Positions 1 to 12,580 of a stretch of DNA of 64,000 bases are shown one piece after another. The stretch comes from Nomia melanderi (lineage: Eukaryota; Arthropoda; Insecta; Hymenoptera; Halictidae). Both the position numbers and the translations under genes were made by a program. The notes beneath the pieces were generated by a model. It did no database searches. It saw only the letters and a list, made by a program, of their open reading frames with translations, and had not been told where the DNA came from. The number at the start of each line of letters is the position of its first letter. Position 1 is the first letter of the stretch. The DNA lies in contig NC_134999.1 of the NCBI RefSeq assembly GCF_051020985.1, forward strand, positions 10,664,001 through 10,728,000. The letters run 5' to 3'.

Positions 1-2558
1 CAAAGCCCGCGCGGAAAAAGTGAAAACACGCTGGGGCCACGAAATGCCTCGGCCGTGCGGCATTCGACTTGCGCTCGCCCCGCGCAGAAGGCGCCTTTTC
101 TTCGTGCAACCCGGGGATTATAATTCCCCGGCGTGCACCAAGTGCCTCCCTAACTGCTCGCCAGGTTGCCGCGTGCTGATGGCCTCTCGTGCGCCTCTCC
201 GCGAGGATCTGCTTTTTATTCCGGGGAACGCGCGGGGCAACCACATCTGACAGCAGCGACGATTGACTCGTGCACGTTTCTATCCCGACCTTCCCGGCAT
301 TCCGGCGAGTGTCAGGGACGCGGCATCAGGCACCGGCTAACCCTTCGATCGCGATTTATTCGCCCGGACGATTGATAGAACGGGCTAGAATCCTCTTAGC
401 ATTCAGCTCGCGTCAATGAGAAGCGAGACCTGTACGCGTTTCACGTACGGCGCAGATGGCGTATCGCTCTGTTGTTCGAGACCGATAAGAAAACGCCTAG
501 TTTTATTTTTATTTCGAACAGAGAGTTCGTCGAGGTATCGTTCGTTCCTTCTTCTTCCCGCGGGCGTGCAGCCCCGCATCGACCAGCCAATGAGCTTCTC
601 ATTCATCCGCTCAGTTTATGCAGCGAGCGTTAACGAACTGCGAACGCCGACATTCACGCCGAAATCCCCTTTGAAAAGAGGGCACGCGGTGGCGCCGGAG
701 CACGAAGAAGAAAGTCTTTTTTTTCTGAATGAGATTAGCCGAGTCTTGCGAGAACTTCGTTATTCTCCTTCGCGCAATTACGAAGTTCGCGTGGTTGCGC
801 CGACCCGTGAGCGTGTGCGCGAGCGCGCGTGAGATCTCTGAATAAAAATCAACACGGCGGACCGACTTGCCCTCCGCCTGAAGGAGCTCCCTGAAGTTCG
901 CGGGCGGAGCCCTGCCAAGGCCTCCGTGATGCCAAAAATTGGCCAATTACGAGCAAAGATTACGCCAGACAGCTCTCCGCGATCCGTTCTCTTATTCGCG
1001 TAATGTAATGTAATTACGGACGTTCACACAGTTCTCCGAAATATCGTATGGGGATAACAACTCAGTTTCATAATTGTTGATCCTCAGTTGTACCGATCGT
1101 TTACACCCTTTCATTGACAACTCGCTGTGACAAAGTCTCCTTGGTTTCAAGAAGAAAGAGTTTTGAAATTCAGAATAAACTTACAAGATACCATATAACT
1201 TAACTTCTTCAAGGACAATCTTTTTATACAGCGTAAATACCACAATTAAAAGAACGAAAATAATACAAAGATGTCGGAGGAAAATGTCCTTCTACTTCAT
1301 TCCACTGAACTTTAATACCGAACTACAATAATTAAACGTAGCCGTAAGTGCGGATATCTTTCAAGAAGTTCAACGAGAGGGGATGCGATCCCTTCTCTTT
1401 CCGAAAGCAAAAGGAAAAAAAAGATGGCTAGAATCCAGTGTAACCGACATTCCAATTTACACGGGGCTCCTCCGCCGAGCCAAACCGAGATGGAAATATA
1501 GCACGGAGAGAAGTCCGAGCGCGCGTTAGTTAAGGCCTCTAATTGGGAACAATGGAGGATATCCCGAGCGGTGGATGTCCACGGAGACGCGCTGTCTTAT
1601 ATTTATCGGTTACCGCGGCGCAGCAACAACGTATTGTTCGCTCGAAGGGGGCAACCTCGAGGTGCTTTCTCAGACACTACTCGTTTATGGCGGCTAATTA
1701 CCGTAATTGGTCTCCCCCAGCCGTTATAACGGCGACGTTTAAGGGATACTCGCGCCGTTAGCATACAAAAGTACAATAATTCGACGGTGGCGATGCGGGG
1801 AGCGGAGGGGTACGGGAGACAAACCGGCGATTTCTCTTTAGGGAATCGCGGCATCCATAATGGCGAACCGTTCACGAACGTAGTGCCACGTAACACTCCT
1901 CTTTTTTGCGATCTTTGCATTGCCCGAGCGTTATACGCTCGGTTCCATGCTCCAGCATTCGAACGGAACCGAACGGTGTAAGTCGAATGGAATAAAAATT
2001 TTAATTTGTCCGTTTTCGTGGAGAACTTTCTTGGCTATGGAGTCTCTTAGAAAGCTGTAGGGGCGTCAAAATTGTATTGTCACAAACAATAAACAAATGT
2101 ATGCCTTCTTTGAACGAAATTAAGATTTTTAACGATATTTGTACATTTATGGATATTTCCTTCAGTTTCAACGAGAAGCTCAACAAATATTTACTGACCC
2201 TGGTGTTTCATTATATCATATATTCATCTAATACATTTTTTATAAATATATTGTTATTACAAAAATAATAAATATATTAAATATTTTATAAACACTGTTG
2301 AAGATATTGATATTTACCTTACTTTGGTAATGATGGTGAATGAACTGATAGATGGAGGTGCTCTACTCGTTTAGCAGATTCAATTGTACCACGAAACAAG
2401 TTAGAAACTCCATTAGAACACTACTTTACATTTAATTAAAGATCACAAATTAACACCATCAAATCTCGCGTAGCCATTATGGTTCACAGATCACGTGTTG
2501 CGCCCGTGCAAACAAAATTTAAACAGTGCTGCGCAAGTAACAGTTTAGCGCCTTTATG

Positions 2559-2564
2559 TCACGT
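2559..2564. promoter_or_regulatory. E-box palindrome GTCACGTGAC
   Basis: The ten-base palindrome spanning 2557-2566 matches the bHLH-ZIP (USF, MITF/TFE, Myc/Max type) site. A second CACGTG is at 2491-2496. Together they sit just upstream of the small ORF at 2626 and could form a promoter for it. Two short motif matches are suggestive only. Confidence 0.3.
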
Positions 2565-2625
2565 GACCGGTAAACCAACATGTCTGCGCGTGCACTATAG
2601 GAAGTGATTTAATATTGTGTAACAA

Positions 2626-2811
2626 ATGTGTCAATTATGTTGTGGAGTATCACGCAAGAAATTGGAAGCCACTGCATGTCTGTACAAAGGTAAACGTCCC
2701 AGAAAAACATGTGAATCTGATGAACAAATGGAAGACCATGCTCGTGCACCAAACATCGAACAGATGCTGCATCAATCCGTCCACGATATCTCCGTAACCA
2801 GTTCACGATAA
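2626..2811 (+). other. Candidate small nested ORF (61 codons)
   Basis: ATG at 2626 to TAA at 2809-2811, inside bifid intron 2 on the opposite strand. The peptide is Cys-rich at the start (MCQLCCGVSRKKLEATACLY), then basic (KGKRPRK), then acidic and amphipathic (CESDEQMEDHARAPNIEQML). Codon content looks protein-like, although the DNA around it is AT-rich. Two E-box palindromes CACGTG lie about 60 and 130 bases upstream (2559-2564 and 2491-2496). AAAG|GTAAAC inside the frame is a possible donor, which would mean the ORF is not read through. No signal peptide or known domain is seen. This could be a nested microprotein gene or a chance frame. Confidence 0.2.
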
Positions 2812-2927
2812 GTCTCAATATCTTTCACAGTTCTTTGTTAATGAAATACTGCAACTATCAATATGCCTTGCACGAATCGTGTGTAAACGTGATTCTTAAA
2901 CGAGCATAATTCTTGGTACAATTACTA

Positions 2928-3115
2928 CCATTAAACTGTTTAATAGATTGCGCATTTTTATGTACTCACAGCGTCTCCTAACCTAAAAAGGACACGGACA
3001 TAAACGCTTTAACAATAATCGCCATTAATCCATTTAGCAGTTTAACGATTTTCATGCGTTCATAGCGTTTCCTAACCTAGAAATTACAATGGCATAGAAA
3101 CTTTAATGAAGTTTA
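2928..3115. repeat. Diverged tandem duplication, unit about 94 bp
   Basis: Two adjacent copies (2928-3021 and 3022-3115) share order and sequence blocks: CCATTAA at the start, a GTTTAA-type block, then CAGCGTCTCCTAACCTAAAA versus ATAGCGTTTCCTAACCTAGA, and CATAAACGCTTTAA versus CATAGAAACTTTAAT. A third, poorer copy may follow to about 3170 (GTTAACGCTCAT, AGAAAGCCTAATA). It is probably an old minisatellite or a fragment of an interspersed repeat. Confidence 0.6.
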
Positions 3116-3615
3116 ACACTGCACATATGTTAACGCTCATACAATAGAAAGCCTAATATAAAATATAAAGATCTATTCAACTTTGTATATTTAAAAATAC
3201 TATGGAACATTAGAAATTTGCACAAATTGTAAACTTTTAATTAGAGAGTTGTAATCACTATATTTTATACGAATGGCATATAAGTTTCATACGAAAAATT
3301 ACTAGGGATATTTTAGGAAAGTTACTAGGATTATTACTGCAACAAAATCGGAAACCAGTGGTCAGTATCGACATTTGTAGATTCGAATAGTTTTTGCGAG
3401 TTAACGATGGTTGTCCGATTACAAATTCCCACCGGAAGTCGTGGGCAAGATATCCCTAAACTGAAGCTTCGTGATGGGGGGTGGGGCACGAGGAATCGGC
3501 AGATTTTTAAAGGCTGCCCAGGGATTTCTGGTAGCATCTGCCTACTGTCCTGAATATCCTGACGAAGGGAGGATCGATTCTCATTCACATGGAGCACGCT
3601 GGAGGATACTAAGCC

Positions 3616-3716
3616 GGATTATCCTGGCTATGCGAGCCAAAACATCCCGCGAGAGGATGCGCGATACTGACAGGCGATTGGTGTCTGGATCGGTGCTTCG
3701 CATAGCCAGGAAATCC
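3616..3716. other. Inverted repeat, candidate hairpin RNA
   Basis: The 5' arm GGATTATCCTGGCTATGCGA (from 3616) is complementary to the 3' arm at 3695-3716, whose reverse complement is GGATTTCCTGGCTATGCGAA. The core of 13 bases (3623-3635) pairs perfectly, with one bulge outside. The loop is about 60 nt. The size suits an insect pre-miRNA or a small inverted-repeat element. No known conserved miRNA seed is recognised in either arm, and the loop has no clear further stem. Strand of transcription is unknown. Confidence 0.4.
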
Positions 3717-6700
3717 TAAAATCACACACGTCAAATTTCCAAGAAAAATGCTACTTGACGTACCACGCTTGTTTCCAGTACACTCTTTTCATATTTCCCG
3801 TACTATTTGGCAACGACTACGCCAGAAGGAAAATATAATATTATTAACAATATAACCGATGTTCTTTACCCCCGGAATTATCATTACACTTGGAATTTCC
3901 ATGCAAGTCTAAATTCCCATGATCTAGTGTCACAGAACTCAATTAAAACACAACTTTCTTTCCCGCGTTAATGGTTCCAGCGATTGGAAGAATTCTATGA
4001 AAGCACGAAACTCTGCTGGCCGATTCTGTGTAAAATTCCTTCCCGGGGATTTTTGTAAATAAGAAACGGATAGAGATCTAATTAAAATGAATCGATTACA
4101 CCAAATTTTCACGTCGGCTCGCTCTTAATGAGAACGGCCGATCGAGAAGCGGCGGAGATCGGTAACGGCCTACCGAATTAATACACCGTATCTAAACCGA
4201 TCGGCGACGTACTCCCGCGCTTTCGTAACGGGCGATCTCGATAAACCGGCTTCCCTGGATAGCCGCGCGGGCAGTCGGCGCGGCGTTGCACCAATTTCCC
4301 GTCACATAACTCACCGGGGGCCCGTGTGCCGCGGCAATGAGCAAATTATCGGGCCGGGAACGACGTCGTACGAGGCTGCTGAAAGCTGTAAATCGCCTGA
4401 TAAAGCTCTTTGACCGGCCGAAAACTGTAACTTTTTAAAACGGGCCGATAAGGGGAAAGAACCCGAGGAGGAAGGATGGCCGGGGCTGCCTGGAGCTGGC
4501 GACCGATGATGCCACGGACATTAACGAGAACTGAGAGCGACCAAGAGGAGAGGGGTGGGAAGGGGAGCCGTTTTTGGTCGATGAGAAAGGGCGTAACCCC
4601 GTGACATTCCTTTCCAGACGAGGCGTCCTCTGGTTTAATGGCCCCGCGCTCGTACAGATTACGGGAAAAGAAGTTCGGCCCCGAGCGGCGCCGTTTTTCG
4701 GAACACCGACACGTGTTCGGGCTTACGATTTTATAAGCGTGTACCCTTTCTCGCTTCGCGGGGAACCCTTCCTCTGTTTTCCAGCCGTGCCTCCACGGGA
4801 ATAAATTCCAAGTGGCTTCTTGCCGAGATATTCCCGCTTGTCGGAGAAACGGTGTTTTGGAGGATGAGTTACTGTCTGTTTAGAGGAGAAAATTATTGAC
4901 GCTTTTTTGTGTCGGTTATGTTCCGACCTTTGATTTGATGGCATTCAAAAAATGATTCTTAGGAAAGTGGCTGGTTAGATATATAATTTATTTTATATAC
5001 TCATCAGTCGCTTATAACGTTAGCTTGGGTTCATTGTATAACCTGAATGTTAGAATACTTAATCGAATTAAATCTATTGTTATCACTTGATTAGGACCAA
5101 GTTCTTCTGCATCTTGATCATAGACCTAATAGAAAGTTCCTCTGTAATTCCATTCCCCTGATCGAGAAATACTCTATGCTTAAGTGACTCCTGATAATCA
5201 TTCTCCTGTCGCAATGCTCTGTATCAGTTTCAGCTATGAAATTTCATATGACAAGCTGCTGTTTGAAAAATACATAGTCAACAGCTAGGCAGGAAACGTG
5301 CTCGTCATCATCGTTTTCTGCTTGTAGTGTCATCTACGGTGAGGATGCTGCGGGGAGTAGATTAGAATTGTGTCGCTATCTTTATATAAACAGTCTTAGC
5401 AATTCAACTCGATCATAGAATCATAAGGTTATATTTGACCGGAACTTTTAAACTTTCATCAAAACATCCGTCTTTTTTAAAACTACAACAAATTTTCGAA
5501 TGCAGAACTATATCTGACTGCATAGAAATTAGAGAATAATACAACATAAAAGTCAAGTTGATTGCTACAGTATTAGGAAAGTTGAACGGTAAACTTCGAA
5601 AAGCTCGGATCAAATAGGCGCCATTGTCCGCTGAACAAGGATAATACCAGCCGTATCATAGTTGAACTTCCAGGACACCCGGTACAGGCACCGAGTGGTC
5701 GCCGGGTTTCCGCAGTGTGTGGCAGGTGGAAGCGAGCTCTTGCTTCCAGGAAACCTCAGGAGCCCGCGGTGATGTGCGAGGACGAAGGGCCCAGGATATA
5801 AGCGCGGCGGGCAAAGCCACGGTCCCTAAATTCTTCTCCCTTTCCCTTTGTCTCCGCGCGTCTCCTTTTTACTCACCACGTATCGAGCCACGTTCCGTCC
5901 TTCTCGGCGACTCTACGCTCTCTTCGGGCTTCTCCTTGTCCTCCCGTTTTTTTTATTCGATAGTCTCCACCTTGCCACAGTCTCGACTACTACACCCCTT
6001 CCTAGCCCTCTCGTCTCCAACCCACCGCCCCATATTTGTTTCTCAGACGGCGCTAATTTTCGGCGTTACGGCTCTATCGGTTGAAGCCGATCTGGAGACC
6101 GCCTCGGGCCCCAAATCTCTCACACACGCACACACAATACATGCGCGCGCGCACTCCCCCTGTCTGTCTGTCTCTATTTCCATCTCAATCCTTTTTTCTC
6201 TTTCGTTTGGTATTTCGATGCTCGTCTACCGGCTCGTTAACAAGAATCGAAGAAAAAGGGGGGGGGGGGATCTACGTTGGCGCAACGCGACGACGTGTCT
6301 GTCTAAGTCGTGGAACACCTGTAGATCGCTGCCGCCACCGCCGCGCGGTTGCGTGCCTAGAGACGCTGGGCTGCCGCATAGGCACACCGTTGGTCCGTCC
6401 GAAGAGAGATCGGTGACGGAGATTGCAACCTCTCGAAGTCGCTCGACATCTGCCTCGATGGGCTCCCGGGGTGAACGATTATTTGGCCTAACCGTTTAAA
6501 CATCGGCGGCTTTTAACGACGGTTCTTTTCCTGCGCACCTCGAGCCCGGTGCTCTTCCCTCAGCTACCATTTTCTTGCGGGATTTCGTTCGCTCTGCTAA
6601 GCGGGGGATGATATATATATCCTTCGTTAAGGTTCATCTTTATCTTCATCTGACTTCTGGTTTCCCTTTTTTTCTCTAGCGACTCTCGTATTGAAACGTA

Positions 6701-9600
6701 TCAAGATATCAAATGTAGTCAGATCGGATTAAGATTGTCGTAGTGAACGCAAAGAAGTTTTGATTTCATATTGCTTATGAAAGGGTTCGGTGATTTAATT
6801 ATTCCTTTGAACGTATCAATTTGTTACTAACGCGTTGACTCGAGGAGAAATTCAAGTGGGGAAATGAAGGGTGGGCGAGAGTTAGCGATTGACTGTGCTA
6901 TAAAATCGAATTATTGTGATTATTGTCATTGATATTGTGGGATGGCTTGGATTTACGAGAAACTTTTACGTGAAAGATCACTTCCTACCGTTACGAATCA
7001 TTCGCAGAGCGTTCCGTTATCGCGGATCTCCGCGCCCCTTCTGGAAGCCAATGGCGCAATATTCTCGGAGAAACCGACGATGGAACGTTACACCGTCGCT
7101 GTCGTCGTCTAATCGAGGCATTTAAATCAAGCCGCGAGGCTCGAGTGCATAAATAAAACCAGAACACCGGCGCAAGGGTTATCCTCCCGAGGCATTTTTT
7201 ACGGCACCGTAGATGAATAATAACGACAAATTGGGGAGGAAACTGAAGACCGATTCGACTACAGGTGCGCGCGATCGAGGCACGCCGGACGATTCGATAA
7301 AATCCGCGGCGGATTTACTGCGATCCCCGGATCCCTCGATCATCTCGAACGATGGGACGTGAAATTCGTCCTTCTCCCTTAGTATCACGATCCCATTCTT
7401 TTTTCATTCGAATGACCTGCAATTTCATGGTTTCTAAAAGTATATTCGTGATAGACTAAAATTAAGCGAGAGTCACAGTGAAAAGTAATTATTATTGTTA
7501 CGGTTGAATCTTCAATCTTCGTAACCATAGTATTACAATTTTCCCATAATACTTTGACAGTCGATCAGGTCGCTTTGTACCCATACTAAAGTTTTCAATT
7601 TACGTAAAAAATATTGTCTGACAATTTTTCTAATATAGACAGTACATTCTTCGGTACATTCAAGGAATGGATGAAAAATGATCCAGTGTCGATCGATCGA
7701 GGATTAAGAAAAATTATTACGACTATTACTGGTACGATTGTTGGCGGTATTAAAAGTTCGAGATTAGAAACGGAATCTCGCAGTTGGATTCGTGCGGGGC
7801 CCATCGGAATGGATTCCCGAAAAAAGATAGGGGACACCGGCGTTTATTAAGGCGTGATCGACTCCAATCTGGCGGATTGGCGTGCAGCACAATCGTCGCG
7901 GCGTTTTACAGCGACGCATGCGAGAGGGAGGACGATCGACGCACCTTTATGCGCGTTCCGCGCCGATAAATCGAACGTTGAATCGTTATTTACGGGACGT
8001 CATTACGCGCGACGCTCGCCGAAAGCGTCCTCCGCAACCCGGTAGCTTTCCAGTTAATTTATTTTATCGCTAAGCTTCGCCTACCGATGATTTGCCTCAA
8101 CCCGGGTGCGCGAGCGAGCAAGCGAGCGAACGCGCGCGCCCGCGCTCACGTTTTTTTTACTTCGGGTCCCCGTGACAATAAAATTGAAAGCCCCGCTGCG
8201 TTTTATGGCGAGATTAAAAAACACGTTTGGCTTACTGGTAAATTGCGACGCGCAACGCGTTTGCATCCTCGACGCGACTCTGAAAACGAGAATATCCGGC
8301 GAGATTCCCGGCGACCGAAGCAGCCGGCAATCCGCCACGGAGATAAGGACTGGAGACTTTTATGAATAATTTTTCGAAGCGTGTCCGCTCAATTTCGAGC
8401 GAGCTACCAGTTCCAGGGGAACCACCAAACCCATCAAATCAGATTTCAGATTACTTGTTTTACAATTATTGCATTCGTAATAGCGGCGATTCTTTCGAAA
8501 ATTATTAAACTCATCCGTTCGCTACAATAAAGGTGCCGCGAAGTATCGAAAAACGCGCCCTTATAATTGTTTTTTCAATTATAAACCAGTCGTTTCGGAT
8601 ATATTGACCCATACGCTCGCCCATATACTTTCCAAGAAAAAATTAAAATTAATCCCGACTTATTGAAACTGTATAAACTGTAATTAACCTGGAATTAAAA
8701 CGATCCCTGTCTATCCTTGCAAAAAAAAGAAATCGTCCCTGAGAGGGATTGTTATTTTAATACGGAAGACCGTTTCGAAACCTGACCCAAAATAATACTA
8801 CATAAACTCGCTATAAGAAATTCGCAAGGTCTTTCAATCAAAATTTCAACAATCAACTTACCACCCCATTCAGCTGCAAATAACGTAACTTCTAGCTCAC
8901 GCTTGTAGACATTTGACTTTTCTATTTTTCGTCCCGTTTCGAGGTCCTCGTTGGGTCACATTAAAGGATCTAGGAGCGTTGAAACCGGATCGCAACCCTA
9001 ACTTGCGAAGCACCTTCCATAAGACGGGGACGCGTGAAAGAATCATGTTCCGAGTGCCAGGCAGCGGCTGGGTCTCTCGGTGGCTGGGCTCGACGCGATA
9101 GAAACGAGTCGCGCGTCGTGCAAGCCCCGTGATGCACCGTAAAAGGCAGATAATGCTCGTTTCCACGCGAAGCGGGTGTGTTTCGCGAGGGAAAAGCGTA
9201 TTGTCGCTGGCGGGCGGGGGTGGATGGAAGACGCGTTGCGCGTCCCTCCAGCCAGAAAAGCTTGTCAAGTGCGAACACGAGGCGCGATCCCGTCTAGATG
9301 GGCTCGCTGGGAAACAAAAACCGGCGAAATCCGCGCATCGCGTAGCGCCGGCCTGCGGGAGGAGGGACAGACAAGTTTCCACGTTGCGTTTATTGTCCGC
9401 CGACTAGCGATCGATCCAACCCCCATTTACATCTCGCGAAATGCAATTCTTACACCTGACCTATTCGTCTGAACAGGCCGGTCCTCCCTTTGTACAGTGA
9501 ATTAACCGATTACTATTCTATACCACAATTCCGCGCTGAATATTTTATGGTAAACTTGCGATAATTGTTTTGTAAAAGTCCGAAGAACAAAGTCCTTCTA

Positions 9601-9637
9601 CAGAAGGTCGGCCATTGACAATTCCGATGACCTTCTG
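9601..9637. other. Short inverted repeat
   Basis: CAGAAGGTC and GACCTTCTG form a 9-bp perfect stem around a 19-base centre in bifid intron 2. The preceding bases CCTTCTA also pair with CAGAAGG, giving two alternative folds. It could be a palindromic protein-binding site or chance. Confidence 0.3.
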
Positions 9638-12487
9638 AGGAAACTTTCTTGCGGCTAACTTAGGCGTTTTGCCATGGGTCTTCATCGGAAAATTTCTGTT
9701 CTGTTTATCTTATTATCGAACGGTGGAAATTTCAAGAAATCTTCAGGTTTCGAGCTTAATTCGTTGGAGAAGAAAATTATAGAAGTTCCTTCGTTGCACT
9801 GCGGTGTCTTACCGTTGTCAACCTTAGCAAATCCAATAATCGGCATTTCTAGTAAGAACAAAGAAGGAGAGAAGAAAAAACGGTGAAAAGGGCACGGTGA
9901 AAGTCGTTAAAAGGATCGTCCTGATGCGTTTTCCATGAGGCACGACGCCGCTGAACGGTTCCCCGAAGTGGAGAAGCCGAGAAACAAAAACGATTCGTTC
10001 CGGGTGGGGAACTGAAAAGTGAAATTAAATCGTCCGGGCGACGATCTATCGACGTCCCCGCCCTGTTCGGGGCCCTGCGCGCTGTCCCTTCGAGTACCTG
10101 GGCCTCGGGCGTAAAACGTAAGTTTGCGACGGTGCGAGAGGGGGCGACTGAGCCCCACACAACTTTGAGACAGTCCGGTGGACCGTGGTCTCTTCTTCCC
10201 CTTCCCGTGCGTCCCTCCCCACCTCTCATCGCTGGGATCCAGTTAAAAAAGTTCCTCACCGCGGGGGTCCTCGAACGCGGCCTCGGGATAAAAGGAGCCC
10301 ACGAGAAGGCCCGAGAGGCATCGCGACTATCGGTTTCCCTATCGGAGCTGGTCATCTACGTTCAGCCGCCTCCACGGTGCCCAGCGAGAACCATAGGCGT
10401 ATATAAACTCGCCTTAACTGCTTTACGACGATCGTTTGTACCGATTTGTTCGACAAGACTGTCGTGGACCCCGCGAACGCAATGCCATTCCCTGTCGCGA
10501 GCTACGCTCGTCCGTCCTCTTGTCTCTTAAAACCCTTTTCTTCCGAACCTTACTCCTATTATCCGCATCTTTATAGCTGAGGCTTCGCTTTTTATTCCCT
10601 TTCCGATGCTCGTTGTTGCTGAGCATCGATAGATCGGTTCCTATTCCTCGACTAGATGTCGGAGACACGAGTAAAGTGGATATTTGGCGGCACGTTTGAA
10701 TTATGAGGGGATCTTATTTTCCTTGGTTCCTGAGGGGTTTAGCTTGAAGAACAGCCTTGGAAAGTGCTTCATTGTTTGATGTAGTATTTTTCACTTTTGA
10801 GGGTTACAATTTGATGTAAGGAAACTTGAAAGACGAATTTTGTGTTCGTTGTCAGTGGTAAGCGGTATTTAGGAAAAATGTGCAAATTTAATAGAATGTC
10901 TTTGTGGTACAATGTTATCGATACCGAAGCAAGAAGATGAAGTTATCTGTCATGCTAACAATATAATGGCATAAATCCACATTAAGAACCAATATGATAG
11001 AAAAGAAGGAAAACATTTCGTATCGAAGAGTTTACTGAGAAGATCTCGAAGTTAATTGAAGGATCGTAGAAAACTGGTGACGAGGCTCCTCTAACAAAAT
11101 TACGAAATTAATATTCGAAAGGTACCGTAGGGCTGCTGGGCATAACCTCTGTCCAGGTAGACGGAATACTAATTCACCATTTACATTTCGTTAGCGTAGA
11201 AAAGAATAGGAAGGAGCGATGTAGAGGAAGAGAGTGGCCGCGGAATATCGTAGCCGGTTAGTGAAATAAATTTCCCTCGACGCGAGGCCTTCTGAAAAAT
11301 GATTCACGTCCCGCTCTGTATGCATCACTTCCACAAAGAACCGCGGCGGCGTATCCACTTGAGCGGTTGAAAGGGGATCCCGAGGTCCACCTTTCACGCC
11401 CGAGGACAATAATTACCCGCCTCTCTCATTCATGCGAGACTACCAGACCCAGAGCGCCAGCAAAAGAAATCTCCTTCTACAAAATAACACTCGTCGGATC
11501 GGACTGAATGTCCGCCGGAATGATTGGCCCCGGCGATCATCGACGAAACGCGGCTAATTGCATATTCATGGGGGCCCCCGGACCTCGTAAACCAACGTAC
11601 TTCCACACGGTTTCGACGGAACCTGGAAACGAACACTGCGCTCTCTACCCCTTGAAATTGCTGACATCGGAATGAGATTTCCATGAATCTAGGAATACTA
11701 GCCACAACCGTGAACTATTATGTGAAAAATCTTAATAAAAACAGCTAAGGAATAGTTTGTCGAATCTATAAAACGAGAAACTTTAACGCAGAGTTATTTT
11801 CCTTGTTGAAAAAGATTCATTTATTGTTATTTAAACGAAACGTTTTCGAGGATTTTTGATGTAATGGTAATTATTCAACTGCCCTAAAATACAATGAAAT
11901 CTCAATTCACAAATAGGAACGTCTGTGATTTTGATTAAGGTTAGGAATCTTGTTTTGAATGACACTTCATTTTGAACTCTAAGAGTTATTACCTTCAATT
12001 GGTGTAACGGCAATCTGTATTGTGGCTTGAGATTTGATGCCGTGCTGATTTTAAAACCGAGCCACTTCTTTTTTTTAGGTTAAACTGTTCCGCTCCTCGA
12101 CGCTCCGTCAATTTACGGATTCGAGGAACCCCCACCCCTGTTCTCTCACCCCTTAAAGGGTCTTAGGGTTAATCGTTCGAACAAAAAATACCTGCGAATA
12201 GCGGCGGAGTAGAAGTGAGCAAAATGTAATCCGATTACCGAGAACGATTAAAACGTAGAAAATAATTCGCTTAAAGATCACTTTCTAAAATAATCAATTG
12301 CCGCTAATCCAATTATAATTTAAGTAATTGCTAGACCACGGATTTTCAGGCACTTACACGATGTAAGGATCTTCTAGCTCCTTAAAAACAAGAATAAACC
12401 CGATCCGCTGAAACGGTTAACGAAGAAAATCCAATTTCACTGCGACTTTCGCTTTCACAGATTTATCTGAAAAAAATATGAATTTAG

Positions 12488-12580
12488 AGTTCTAATTAGC
12501 AATTACGAAAAGTGACTTGTTAATCGAATTACCCGCCACCTCGTAATTATCATTAATAATCATTCACTTTCGGAATTGCA
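12488..12580. promoter_or_regulatory. Homeodomain-type TAAT/ATTA cluster
   Basis: Within about 90 bases the motifs CTAATTAGCAATTAC, GTTAATCGAATTAC and GTAATTATCATTAATAATC occur, giving a dense set of ATTA/TAAT cores spaced by GC-containing bases. Such clusters are common in developmental enhancers bound by homeodomain proteins. The site lies in bifid intron 2. AT-rich DNA gives such cores by chance, so confidence is low. Confidence 0.25.

Noticed and set aside
5717..6499. 260-codon plus-strand open frame
   Set aside because: Built from pyrimidine-rich, CA/GT-repeat and poly-G DNA. It crosses a 12-G homopolymer, is Ser/Arg/Leu-rich, has no domain, and has overlapping frames in other phases.
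10400..10407. TATATAAA box in a GC-rich stretch of intron 2
   Set aside because: No initiator at the right distance and no following coding frame; an isolated TATA match is expected by chance.
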